Below are positions 7,912 through 18,362 of a DNA stretch of 64,000 nucleotides, piece by piece. How positions within the stretch are numbered: position 1 is the stretch's first letter; each line of letters starts with the position of its first letter. Source of the stretch: a bacterium Scap17. Its GTDB lineage: Bacteria; Pseudomonadota; Gammaproteobacteria; Pseudomonadales; Halomonadaceae. The translations under genes and the position numbers were made by a program. The notes beneath the pieces were generated by a model that worked only from the letters and a program-made list of their open reading frames with translations, had not been told where the DNA came from and did no database searches. The stretch lies in assembly GCA_013376735.1 (NCBI GenBank), contig VINJ01000001.1, positions 1,426,001-1,490,000 on the forward strand. Reading direction: 5' to 3'.

Positions 7912-8763
7912 ATGGCCATACCTTCCTATGCAACTCGTGGTGAGCGGATCTGGCATTGGGTGTTCTGCGTGCTCTGCGCGCTGATCTTCCTGTTCCTGAT
8001 CGGGCCGATCCTGGTGATCATTCCGCTCTCGTTCAATGCCGAACCCTACTTCACCTTCTCGGAGAAGATGCTGTCGCTGGACCCGGAGGGCTACTCGCTG
8101 CGCTGGTATCAGGAGTTCTTCACCTCGGATGAGTGGATGCGCTCGATCAAGAACAGCATCATCGTGGCGGTGTGCGCGACGGTTCTGGCCACGGTACTGG
8201 GCACGCTTGCCGCACTGGGGCTTTCCAGCCGCTTCATGCCGTTTCGCAATACCATCATGGCGATCCTGATCTCGCCGATGATCGTGCCGCTGATCATCAG
8301 CGCCGCGGCGATGTTCTTCTTCTTCTCGAAACTGGGGCTGACCCAGACCTATCTGGGCGTGATTCTGGCGCACACGGCGCTGGGCATTCCCTTCGTGGTG
8401 ATCACGGTGACGGCGACGCTGTCCGGCTTCGATCACTCGCTGACACGTGCGGCACACTCGCTGGGGGCCAGTCCGAGTCGCACCTTCTTCCGCATCATCC
8501 TGCCGCTGGTGACGCCGGGGGTGGTGTCCGGTGCGTTGTTCGCCTTCATCACCTCGTTCGATGAGGTGGTGGTGGTGCTGTTCATCGCCGGGCCGGCGCA
8601 GACCACCATCCCGATCCAGATGTGGTCCGGTATCCGCGAGGAGATCAGCCCGACGATCCTGGCGGTGGCCACGCTGCTGGTGCTGGTCTCGATCCTTCTG
8701 CTGGCGACACTGGAGCTGATTCGCCGTCGCAATGAACGTCTGCGCGGCCTGACGCCGAGCTGA
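7912..8763 (+). CDS. ABC permease, PotC/PotI-like
   Basis: A 283-residue inner-membrane permease with about six hydrophobic segments and the EAA loop AAHSLGASPSRTFFRIILP. It is the second membrane subunit of the polyamine-type importer, starting 3 bp after the first permease, which indicates translational coupling. Length and topology match PotC/PotI/YdcV-type subunits. The operon ends here at a very strong bidirectional terminator. Confidence 0.92.
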   Translation: MAIPSYATRGERIWHWVFCVLCALIFLFLIGPILVIIPLSFNAEPYFTFSEKMLSLDPEGYSLRWYQEFFTSDEWMRSIKNSIIVAVCATVLATVLGTLAALGLSSRFMPFRNTIMAILISPMIVPLIISAAAMFFFFSKLGLTQTYLGVILAHTALGIPFVVITVTATLSGFDHSLTRAAHSLGASPSRTFFRIILPLVTPGVVSGALFAFITSFDEVVVVLFIAGPAQTTIPIQMWSGIREEISPTILAVATLLVLVSILLLATLELIRRRNERLRGLTPS

Positions 8764-8851
8764 TCTTTGTCCTCTGCCGTCTGCCCTCTGCTCTTTGCTC
8801 TCTGCCCTTGAGTGCTGAGCGCTTGATAGCGGTGAGAAACAGGAGTCGCAA

Positions 8852-8900
8852 GAAACACCCACGCCCCCGCAGACAGACTCTGCGGGGGCGTGGGTGTTTC
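8852..8900. terminator. Bidirectional terminator with 22-bp perfect stem
   Basis: A 22-bp perfect inverted repeat (GAAACACCCACG...) with a 5-nt loop lies between the convergent permease and sigma-54 activator genes. GAAA/TTTC at the base gives a short T-stretch in both directions. Confidence 0.85.
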
Positions 8901-8957
8901 AGGGCCAGGGCTTGAAAATAGGGCTTGGAGACAGGGCTTGAGAAAAAGCCTGCTTCG

Positions 8958-11108
8958 TCAGGCCGCGCCGAGTCGCTTGTAGAGCGTGGTGCGACTGATG
9001 CCCAGCTCCCGCGCGAGACGCGAGACGTTGCCACCCAGCGCGTCCAGCGCACTCTGCAGCTCCTCGGCGCTGGAGAGATCATGCAGTGAGGATTGGCCGC
9101 TCGATTGCGAGGGCTGGCGGGCGATTTGGCCCTCTGCTGCTGGACAGTCGCCTTCTACCGCGAGGCATTCGTTCTGTGATGCGAGACAGTCGCCCGCCAG
9201 CATCACATGGCACGGCTCCAGAGCCAGCCCATCGCACAGTGCCAGCGCCAGACGCAGCACGTTGTCCAGCTCGCGCACGTTGCCGGGCCAGTCATGCTGG
9301 GTGAGGCGATCGAGGAAGGCGGGCGTGATGCGCGGCGGCTCACGTTGCTGCTCCCGGCACAACCGTGTCAGCAGGGCACGACTCAGGCCGGCGATGTCGT
9401 GACGCTCCCTCAGTGGTGGCAGGGCGATGGTGGCACCGCACAGGCGATAGTAGAGATCCGCCCGGAAGCGCCCGGCCTTGACCAGCTCACTGAGGGGCTG
9501 ATGGGTGGCGGCGACCAGTTCGAAATCGACCCGCTGCGGCTTGCCGCCGCCCAGCGGGGTGACTTCACGCTCCTGCAGCACGCGCAGCAGACGCGCCTGC
9601 ACATGCAGTGGCATGTCGCCGATCTCATCCAGAAACAGGCGCCCGCCATTGGCCTCGAGCAGGCGGCCTTCGCGTCCGGCGGGGTCGGCGCCGGTAAAGG
9701 CGCCTCGCCGATAGCCGAACAGCTCTGCCTCGACCAGCTCATCAGGCAAGGCGGCGCAGTTGATGGCGACCAGCGGTTGATGGGCGCGATGACTGGCCTG
9801 ATGCAGCGCCTTGACCACTTCCTCCTTGCCGACGCCGGTCTCGCCCTGCAGCAGCAGCGGCAGGCGTGCGTCCACCAGCCGTGCCAGCAGTTCGCAGACC
9901 CTGGCCCAGCCGGCATCGCCATGATGCAGGCGCGCGAGGCTCGGGTGGCACGCAGTCTCTCGAGTGGCGGTTTCGGCCGGTGTCTTGCTTTCCGGGGGCT
10001 CAGCCGGTGCGCGGGCCACGACCCGTGGCCTGGGCAGGACTGCGCGCAGGGTGTAGCCAGTGAAGCGTGGGTGCTGGGTGAGCGTCAGGCACTGCGCATC
10101 GGCGAGCTGGGCCAGCGGCGCCCAGTCCAGCTGCCAGCGTGCCAGCGGCTGGCCCAGCAGCAGGTGGATGTCATCGCGGGTGGCGCAGCTATCGCTGCCC
10201 GCTGCGCGGACTGTGCTGTTCGCTTCATGGGATGCGCTGTCAGGGTCTGACGGAAGCTCAAGATGAGACGCCAGCAACTGCAGCCCCCGGCGACTGGCAG
10301 CCGCGACCTGACCTTGCGGCGTGATGGCCAGCAGGGCCGCGCTGGGCGAATCCAGCTGCGAGCGGTTGAGATGCAGGCGTAACAGGTGATGGTCGTGCCC
10401 GTGCGCCTCGCTCAGACGGCGTTGCTCGATGTCATCCGCCAGTACGCCGAGCATGCCAAGGCTGTATTGGCGCACACGGTAGGGATCGCAGATCAGCCCC
10501 AGGCACCCCTCGCAGGCGCCGGGCGTCAGGCCGCGACTGGCACTCCAGCTGGCGGGTGCCAGCAGAGCGGCACTGGCGCTGGCCAGCCCCTTGAGACATT
10601 CGGCGTCATGCGCCTCGAGCGCGATGCGCGCCAGACGATTGGCGCGCGGTGCATTCAGGGTCTCGGCGATGGCGTTGTGGCCCAATGACTCCTCACGCCA
10701 GCGCGCGCCGGGGTGCAACAGGGCGGCGTCATGGCCCAGCAGCTGTTGATGGCCGTAGCTTGCCAGCACCACGCCGTCGCGGTCGGTCAACACCAGACAC
10801 GCCTGCCAATGATCGAGCAGGTTGAGGGTATGGCCGGTGACTGCTGACGCCACCGTCGCCATCAGGCTGGCGGCCTGACGCTGACGCCAGACGAGCTCCT
10901 CCGGCGGACACCTGAGGGTTGAGGCCGGCAGCGCCGAGGGGAAAGAAGAGGGAGGAGAAGAGGGAAGGGCAGAGGAGAGAGCCGCCGCAGGCGTTGCGCA
11001 GGCGGCGCCTGGATCGAGCGCCTGATCCTCCGCGTGGCGGGCTGGATGCTTGGCCGAATGTTGGGCAGCGTGGCGCGCTGAATGCTTGGCGGCGTGGGGT
11101 AGTGGCAT
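8958..11108 (-). CDS. Sigma-54-dependent transcriptional activator (AcoR-like bEBP)
   Basis: A 716-residue enhancer-binding protein. Residues ~70-330 form an AcoR-like sensory region with a GAF-like part. The AAA+ domain has Walker A GETGVGKE, the sigma-54 contact loop GAFTGA and Walker B RLFLDEIGDMP. The C-terminal Fis-type helix-turn-helix ends in LGISRTTLYKRLG. The first ~28 residues are a histidine-rich repeat (HAAKHSARHAAQHSAKH), followed by a Ser/Pro/Ala stretch, both unusual. The ATG has AAGGGA upstream. The gene is divergent from the glycerol-type ABC operon, whose promoter region carries a sigma-54-like promoter and repeated TGTTCA sites, so it most likely activates that operon. The effector is unknown; glycerol or a related alcohol is an inference. 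Confidence 0.92.
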   Translation of the reverse strand: MPLPHAAKHSARHAAQHSAKHPARHAEDQALDPGAACATPAAALSSALPSSPPSSFPSALPASTLRCPPEELVWRQRQAASLMATVASAVTGHTLNLLDHWQACLVLTDRDGVVLASYGHQQLLGHDAALLHPGARWREESLGHNAIAETLNAPRANRLARIALEAHDAECLKGLASASAALLAPASWSASRGLTPGACEGCLGLICDPYRVRQYSLGMLGVLADDIEQRRLSEAHGHDHHLLRLHLNRSQLDSPSAALLAITPQGQVAAASRRGLQLLASHLELPSDPDSASHEANSTVRAAGSDSCATRDDIHLLLGQPLARWQLDWAPLAQLADAQCLTLTQHPRFTGYTLRAVLPRPRVVARAPAEPPESKTPAETATRETACHPSLARLHHGDAGWARVCELLARLVDARLPLLLQGETGVGKEEVVKALHQASHRAHQPLVAINCAALPDELVEAELFGYRRGAFTGADPAGREGRLLEANGGRLFLDEIGDMPLHVQARLLRVLQEREVTPLGGGKPQRVDFELVAATHQPLSELVKAGRFRADLYYRLCGATIALPPLRERHDIAGLSRALLTRLCREQQREPPRITPAFLDRLTQHDWPGNVRELDNVLRLALALCDGLALEPCHVMLAGDCLASQNECLAVEGDCPAAEGQIARQPSQSSGQSSLHDLSSAEELQSALDALGGNVSRLARELGISRTTLYKRLGAA

Positions 11109-11214
11109 GCGACGTCCCTTGTGCGGCGGGCCTTTCAGGCCTCTGTTGTTATTGGTGCTTTGACCGGTGCTGTGATCGATGCTGTTTTCGGTGCTTTTAT
11201 CGATCTGGGGGGAG

Positions 11215-11286
11215 TGTTCACGGCAATGTTCACTTGTGTGTGGTGAGTGTTCAGTTCCGAGGACTCCAGTGTTCAGATACTGTTCA
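11215..11286 (+). promoter_or_regulatory. Candidate upstream activating sequence: five phased TGTTCA half-sites
   Basis: TGTTCA occurs at 11215, 11227, 11248, 11270 and 11281. The spacings of 12, 21, 22 and 11 bp are close to one or two helical turns, so all half-sites face the same side of the DNA. The cluster lies about 160-230 bp upstream of the sigma-54-like promoter, a normal distance for a bEBP enhancer. Binding by the divergent activator is inferred. Confidence 0.65.
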
Positions 11287-11444
11287 CCAGAGTAGCGGCA
11301 GACGGCGCGTATGACGGGCTAGACCATGGTCTGCCCCTGCCTTGGTCGCATCTGGCAAGTCACTGAATGATCGACAAAAGAGAGGAATCTGGCGACCTCC
11401 GGTGGTCGATGGAGGGTGTCTGTGGGCAAGTGTCGGCGCGCGGC

Positions 11445-11460
11445 TGGCACAGGGTTCGCT
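11445..11460 (+). promoter_or_regulatory. Candidate sigma-54 (-24/-12) promoter
   Basis: TGGCAC-N5-TCGCT keeps the required GG-N10-GC spacing and differs from the TGGCAC-N5-TTGC consensus at one position. It lies about 88 bp upstream of the first start codon of the glycerol-type operon. Confidence 0.65.
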
Positions 11461-11547
11461 TGAGGATAGTCACCAGGCGGGTGTGAACACTCGGCAGTGG
11501 TTGGCCGTGTCCTTGCCCCGATGACTTTCACCAGACGAGACAGCGCC

Positions 11548-12701
11548 ATGTCCTTGAGCCTTGAGGCGGTCACCCGCCGGGTTGGCCGCGAGACCCATAT
11601 CGACAGGGTGGATCTGACCTTCGAACCCGGCTCCTTCAATGTGCTGCTGGGACGCACCCTGTCAGGAAAGACGTCGCTGATGCGCCTGATGGCGGGTCTC
11701 GATGTGCCCAGTGACGGACGCATCGTGATGAACGGCGAGGACGTGACCGGCCGTCCGGTGCGCGAGCGCAACATCTCGATGGTCTATCAGCAGTTCATCA
11801 ACTACCCGAGCCTGAGCGTCTACGACAATATCGCCTCGCCTTTGAAGCTGGCGCGCATGGCGCCTGAGGAAATCCGCCGCCGCGTACACGAGATTGCCGA
11901 GATGCTGCATATCGAGCAGTTTCTTGCGCGTCAGCCAGCGGAGCTGTCCGGTGGCCAGCAGCAGCGCACGGCCATGGCGCGGGCGCTGGTCAAGGACGCC
12001 GACCTGGTGCTGTTCGATGAGCCGCTGGTCAATCTCGACTACAAGCTGCGCGAAGAACTGCGCCACGAGATGCGCAGCCTGTTCGCGACCCGCAACACCA
12101 TCGCCGTCTACGCCACCACCGAGCCCGGCGAGGCACTGGCGCTCGGCGGTACCACCACGCTGATGCATGAAGGGCGGGTGTTGCAGTCCGGGCCTACCGA
12201 GGCCGTCTACCATCATCCGCTGAGTGTCGAGGCGGCGAAGCTCTACTCCGAGCCGCAGATCAATCTGTTCGAGGCCGAGGTGCGCGGGCGTGAGCTGGCG
12301 TTCTCCGGTGCGGCCAGTGCCAGCGAGCAGGGCAGCCGTTTCGTGCTGCCCGCGCCACTGGCGGGGATCGAGAGCGGGGCCTATCGCTTCGGTATCCGCC
12401 CCAGCCATCTGGGGCTGGCACCGCTGGCCGATGATGATCTGGAGTTCGCCGTCACGGTGGATATCGCCGAGATCTCCGGCTCCGAGACCTTCCTGCATGT
12501 CAGCAATGCCGATCACTCGCTGGTCCTGCATCTGGCCGGCATTCACGACTTCGCCGTGGATGATGCCATCCGCGTCTATGCCCCCGCCCACAAGCTGTTC
12601 GTCTACGCCGCCGATGGCGATGACGGTGCGGTACAGCGTGGCGATGGGGCACTGATCCGCTCGCCCGAGCGACCCACCACGACTGGCGGAGGGCTGGCCT
12701 G

Positions 12702-12702
<1 letters not shown>
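11548..12702 (+). CDS. glpS: Glycerol-type ABC importer ATPase 1 (GlpS-like), H-loop His missing
   Basis: A 384-residue ATPase subunit of the GlpSTPQV type first described for glycerol uptake in Rhizobium leguminosarum. It has Walker A GRTLSGKT (35-42), Q-loop VYQQF, an intact signature LSGGQQQR (from 133) and Walker B LVLFDEPLVNLD. The switch (H-loop) histidine is replaced: where homologous ATPases have YVTHD, this one reads YATTE (Thr191). The C-terminal part is TOBE-like. The partner ATPase downstream shows the opposite defect, so the pair would form one canonical and one degenerate ATP site. The start ATG was preferred over an upstream ATG because it follows a GAGA-type ribosome site. The stop overlaps the next start (TGATG). 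Confidence 0.85.
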
Positions 12703-14809
<2,107 letters not shown>

Positions 14810-14820
14810 GGAGACGAGTG

Positions 14821-15621
14821 ATGACCACACGCAAGCGTCTGGTAATGACGATCTATCTGCTGTTTCTGCTGGTGCCGATCTACTGGCTGCTGATCATGTC
14901 CTTCAAGTCGAATCAGGAGATTCTCGGCGGCCTGACCCTGTGGCCCGAGAACTTCACCTTCGACAACTATCGGGTGATCTTCACCGACCCCAGCTGGTAC
15001 ATGGGCTACCTCAACTCGATGAGCTACGTGGTGCTCAACATGCTCATCTCGCTGGCGGTGGCGCTGCCGGCGGCCTATGCCTTCTCGCGCTATCGCTTCC
15101 TGGGCGACAAGCATCTGTTCTTCTGGCTCTTGACCAATCGCATGGCGCCGCCGGCGGTCTTCCTGCTGCCGTTCTTTCAGCTCTATTCCTCGGTGGGACT
15201 GTTCGATACCCCGCTGGCGGTGGCGCTCGCGCACTGTCTGTTCAACGTGCCGCTGGCGGTCTGGATTCTGGAGGGCTTCATGTCCGGCGTGCCCAAGGAG
15301 ATCGACGAGACGGCCTATATCGACGGCTACAGCTTCCCGCGCTTCTTCCTGACGCTGTTCATTCCGATGATTCGCCCGGGCATCGGGGTGACCGCCTTCT
15401 TCTGCTTCATGTTCTCGTGGGTGGAGCTGTTGCTGGCGCGAACCCTGACCTCGACGGAGGCGAAACCGATAGCGGCGGTCATGACGCGAACGGTCTCGGC
15501 CTCGGGCATCGACTGGGGCGTGCTGGCCGCCGCCGGTGCCTTGACGCTGATTCCCGGCATACTGGTGATCTACTTCGTGCGCAACCATGTCGCCAAGGGC
15601 TTCGCCCTGGGCCGGGTATGA
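14821..15621 (+). CDS. glpQ: Glycerol-type ABC permease (GlpQ-like)
   Basis: A 266-residue MalG/UgpE-class permease. The EAA loop reads EIDETAYIDGYSFPRFFLTLFIP, and about six membrane segments are visible. GAGGAG lies 7 nt before the chosen ATG; an immediately preceding GTG would add one residue. It pairs with the upstream permease to form the transmembrane channel of the glycerol-type importer. Confidence 0.89.
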   Translation: MTTRKRLVMTIYLLFLLVPIYWLLIMSFKSNQEILGGLTLWPENFTFDNYRVIFTDPSWYMGYLNSMSYVVLNMLISLAVALPAAYAFSRYRFLGDKHLFFWLLTNRMAPPAVFLLPFFQLYSSVGLFDTPLAVALAHCLFNVPLAVWILEGFMSGVPKEIDETAYIDGYSFPRFFLTLFIPMIRPGIGVTAFFCFMFSWVELLLARTLTSTEAKPIAAVMTRTVSASGIDWGVLAAAGALTLIPGILVIYFVRNHVAKGFALGRV

Positions 15622-15694
15622 TCGGCACCAGGTCGAGCGCCGCTGTCATTGCCGTCAGCAAGTCTCTGCTGGCGGCTCACAAGAGGACATGATG

Positions 15695-15967
15695 ATGGAA
15701 TGGATGGCCTGGACACTGCCCACGTCACTCTTCTTTGCCGGTATCGGCATCCTGCTGCTGGGCATGACCGCCTGGCAGTTCGTGACCCCGACGTTGAGTC
15801 GTCAGGGCTTTCTGCCCATCGCGACCACGCGGGGCGACAGACTGTTCATCGGCCTGCTCTCCAGTGGCTGGCTGCATCTGCTGTGGTTGGGCTTTACCGA
15901 CCAGGTGTTGTGGATCATCAGCATCGTGTGTGTCGTCTGGATGCTGGTGTTGATGAAGTGGGGATGA
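15695..15967 (+). CDS. DUF2160 small integral membrane protein of the glycerol transporter operon
   Basis: A 90-residue protein with three hydrophobic stretches (MAWTLPTSLFFAGIGILLLG near the N-terminus, and two near residues 47-85). It matches the DUF2160 family, which is found almost only in glycerol ABC transporter operons, and this is strong support for the substrate assignment. Three consecutive ATG codons are possible starts (15689, 15692, 15695); the last has the best distance to AGAGGA. Its role is unknown, and an accessory membrane subunit is plausible. Confidence 0.9.
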   Translation: MEWMAWTLPTSLFFAGIGILLLGMTAWQFVTPTLSRQGFLPIATTRGDRLFIGLLSSGWLHLLWLGFTDQVLWIISIVCVVWMLVLMKWG

Positions 15968-16110
15968 CATGCGGGGAGAGGTGGAGAGGAGAGCGCTGAC
16001 GACAGGCAGCGTCGCCCGGTGGCAACACGGAACTGGACAGCCTGAGGGGAGTCCCAAGCGGTTCTGACTGGCATCCGCCAGTGACATTCGCCGCTCTGGA
16101 ATCTCGTTGC

Positions 16111-18156
16111 ATGTCGTCATCTCGCTCACCGCATCGCTCGTCTGCAGATAGTGCCTCAAAAGGGGCCTTGAATGGCGATTCTCCCTCGCCGGGCCGCAAG
16201 AACCGCCGTCGACTCTGGACGGGCGTGACAGGGCTGAGCATTGCCTGCGTTGTCGTCCTCGGTTGGTGGGCCGGTACACCGCTCGCCACCTTGGACGCCA
16301 CGACGCCTGATCAGCAGGTTGGGAATGGCGAAACGGAAGATGCAGGGCAATCAACATTGTGGCAGCAGTATCAGCTCCAGTGGCAGGCCAATCAGACCCG
16401 CCCAGCCGAGGCGCGCAAGCCACTGCCACTGCCTGACGTTTCCCGCGCCGGCTACCATCAGGGCGAGGCACTGCCGGCACTTGCGCTTGAGCCACATGAT
16501 GCTGGTGAAGCGCCAGGAAAGGGCGAGGCAGAAAAGGTCACGCCAGACGAGAGCGAAAAAGGCGCGCTGCGCCGATTCGATGTCACGGCCTACGGCGCGG
16601 ATGGCAGTGACACCCTGAGTGATCGCCGCGCCATTCTCAAGGCGCATGCCGCCATGCGTGACTGGCAGCGCCAGGGCAGTGATGACGCCGACCGCCCCGC
16701 GCGCCGCGGCGTGCTGTATTTCCCGGCGGGGGAGTACGTGGTGTATGGGGCGGCCGAACGCGACTGGTTTCATTCCCGCCTGGTGGCACTGAAAGCCGCG
16801 GTGGCGGACTCAGAACGCCAGCAGGCGCTGCGCGAGGCACTGCTCAAGATGCAGGGTTTGAGTCTGGCAGGCAGTCACTGGACCTTGATGGGCGCGGGCA
16901 GTGATGTCACGCACCTCAGGCAGACCCGGCCGATGCTGCCGTTGCACGCCAGCTGGTACTGGAGCACTCCCTGGCTGCTCCATCTGGGCAATCTGGCCGA
17001 GGGTGGCAAGCAGGAAGCATGGCAAGCCGTCACGCCGACGAGTCACCGGCAGCCGGCGGATACGCAGGACACGATCACGCTGGCGGATGAGACGGATGAA
17101 TCAGATGACGCAGCGCTCGCGCCAGGCGATGAGGTGCTGCTTGAGAGCATCGACAAGCGGCCTGAGGCAGTGGCCCGTGCCCTGGCGCCCTATCAGATGG
17201 AAAAGGACGCCAGCACCGGCGAGTCACGCTGGTTGATCGAGCGTGATGGAGTGTTCAAGCGGGCGCGCTACCGCGTGGTGGCACGTGACGGCCACCGCCT
17301 CACGCTCTCGCTGCCGGTGGTGCATGAGCGCTTTCCCGGTGAGCAGTGGCGCATCGCTCGTCTGCACCCGGCGCGGGAAGTCGGGGTGCAGGGCATCACG
17401 CTCAAGGGCAACTGGCGTGGGCACTTCAAGCATCACCGCAGCGCCGAGGATGACAGCGGCTTCGGCCTTCTGGACCTGGATGGCATCACGGATGGCTGGG
17501 TGCGTGACGTACGGCTCGACAGTTTCAATCAGGGGGTGAAGGTGCGCCACAGCTCACAGCTGACACTCGAAGACGTTACGATGACCGGCAAGCCCGGGCA
17601 TATCGCGATGACGATCAGTGACAGCAATCAGGTACTGGCTCGCCAGGTAGTCGACCAAAGTCATGCCTGGCATGCACCGGGAGTGGCCCGCTACGCGACC
17701 CATAACGTCTACCTTGAACTGGAGCACGCCGGTGACAGTGGTATCGAACTGCATGGTCAGCAATCGCGCGACAACGTGTTCGATCAAAAGCGCGGTGGTC
17801 ATGTGCGCGACCGTTGGGGCGCCAGTGTCGGCCATCAGCCCAATCATCTGCGCGGGCTGGTGCTGTGGAATCCGGTCAATACCGGCAAGCCACATGCTGC
17901 CTGGCCCTTCATGCGCGCCGATTCTCATTTCGGCAAGGTGATCATGCCGACGGTCGTCGGGGCGACCGGGCATGCGCTGGGCATCGCCAATCGTCATGAC
18001 TATGCCCGGGTGATGAATGCCAAGGGCGTGACCGAGTATGACCCCTTGCCGCCGATGGATGCCTTGCAGGCACGCGTCGAGTCACCGGGCGAGGCCGTGA
18101 AGCCTGCCTCGCTCTACCGCGCCCAACGCGAGCTGTTGCATGAGACGCAAGAGTGA
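16111..18156 (+). CDS. Membrane-anchored right-handed beta-helix (pectate-lyase-superfamily) protein
   Basis: A protein of about 681 residues. A single transmembrane segment near residues 35-57 follows a basic, Ser-rich N-terminus and should anchor it with the body in the periplasm. From about residue 157 the phrase FDVTAYGADGSDTLSDRRAI and the later LYFPAGEYVVYG are the typical opening of Pectate_lyase_3-type beta-helix proteins. Later repeats such as ITDGWVRDVRLDSFNQGVKV fit parallel-helix coils. No catalytic residues can be assigned, so a lyase, hydrolase or purely binding role are all possible. It sits in the same direction between the DUF2160 gene and the binding-protein gene of the glycerol importer, an unexpected place. 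The ribosome site is weak, and a GTG 30 bp upstream is an alternative start. Confidence 0.75.
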   Translation: MSSSRSPHRSSADSASKGALNGDSPSPGRKNRRRLWTGVTGLSIACVVVLGWWAGTPLATLDATTPDQQVGNGETEDAGQSTLWQQYQLQWQANQTRPAEARKPLPLPDVSRAGYHQGEALPALALEPHDAGEAPGKGEAEKVTPDESEKGALRRFDVTAYGADGSDTLSDRRAILKAHAAMRDWQRQGSDDADRPARRGVLYFPAGEYVVYGAAERDWFHSRLVALKAAVADSERQQALREALLKMQGLSLAGSHWTLMGAGSDVTHLRQTRPMLPLHASWYWSTPWLLHLGNLAEGGKQEAWQAVTPTSHRQPADTQDTITLADETDESDDAALAPGDEVLLESIDKRPEAVARALAPYQMEKDASTGESRWLIERDGVFKRARYRVVARDGHRLTLSLPVVHERFPGEQWRIARLHPAREVGVQGITLKGNWRGHFKHHRSAEDDSGFGLLDLDGITDGWVRDVRLDSFNQGVKVRHSSQLTLEDVTMTGKPGHIAMTISDSNQVLARQVVDQSHAWHAPGVARYATHNVYLELEHAGDSGIELHGQQSRDNVFDQKRGGHVRDRWGASVGHQPNHLRGLVLWNPVNTGKPHAAWPFMRADSHFGKVIMPTVVGATGHALGIANRHDYARVMNAKGVTEYDPLPPMDALQARVESPGEAVKPASLYRAQRELLHETQE

Positions 18157-18362
18157 TAGCCAGCCGCTCGGCCCATCGAGCAGCAGGGCCGCAGTGCAAC
18201 GAGGACAACAGAGCAGCAGCCAACGACAGCAGATTGGAACGGCAGGAGGACGAGCAGCACCGAGAGCAAGCAAGGCGGCGAATCGCGCCGCGCGACACGT
18301 GATTGACGGAAGTGGTTGTTGGAAGACGCGACACAACAATAACGCCAATGAAGGGACATCCC

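Larger units (their letters stand above)
11109..11547. other. Divergent control region of the activator and glycerol ABC operon
   Basis: A 439-bp intergenic region without a supported gene. It holds five direct TGTTCA repeats (11215-11286), a sigma-54-like promoter (11445-11460) and one inverted TGAACA (11484-11489). The layout of enhancer, spacer and promoter fits control by the divergent activator. Confidence 0.7.

Noticed and set aside
7282-8862. 526-residue minus-strand frame
   Set aside because: Antisense to the two permease genes. Composition dominated by Gln/Arg/His, as expected for a shadow of hydrophobic coding sequence.
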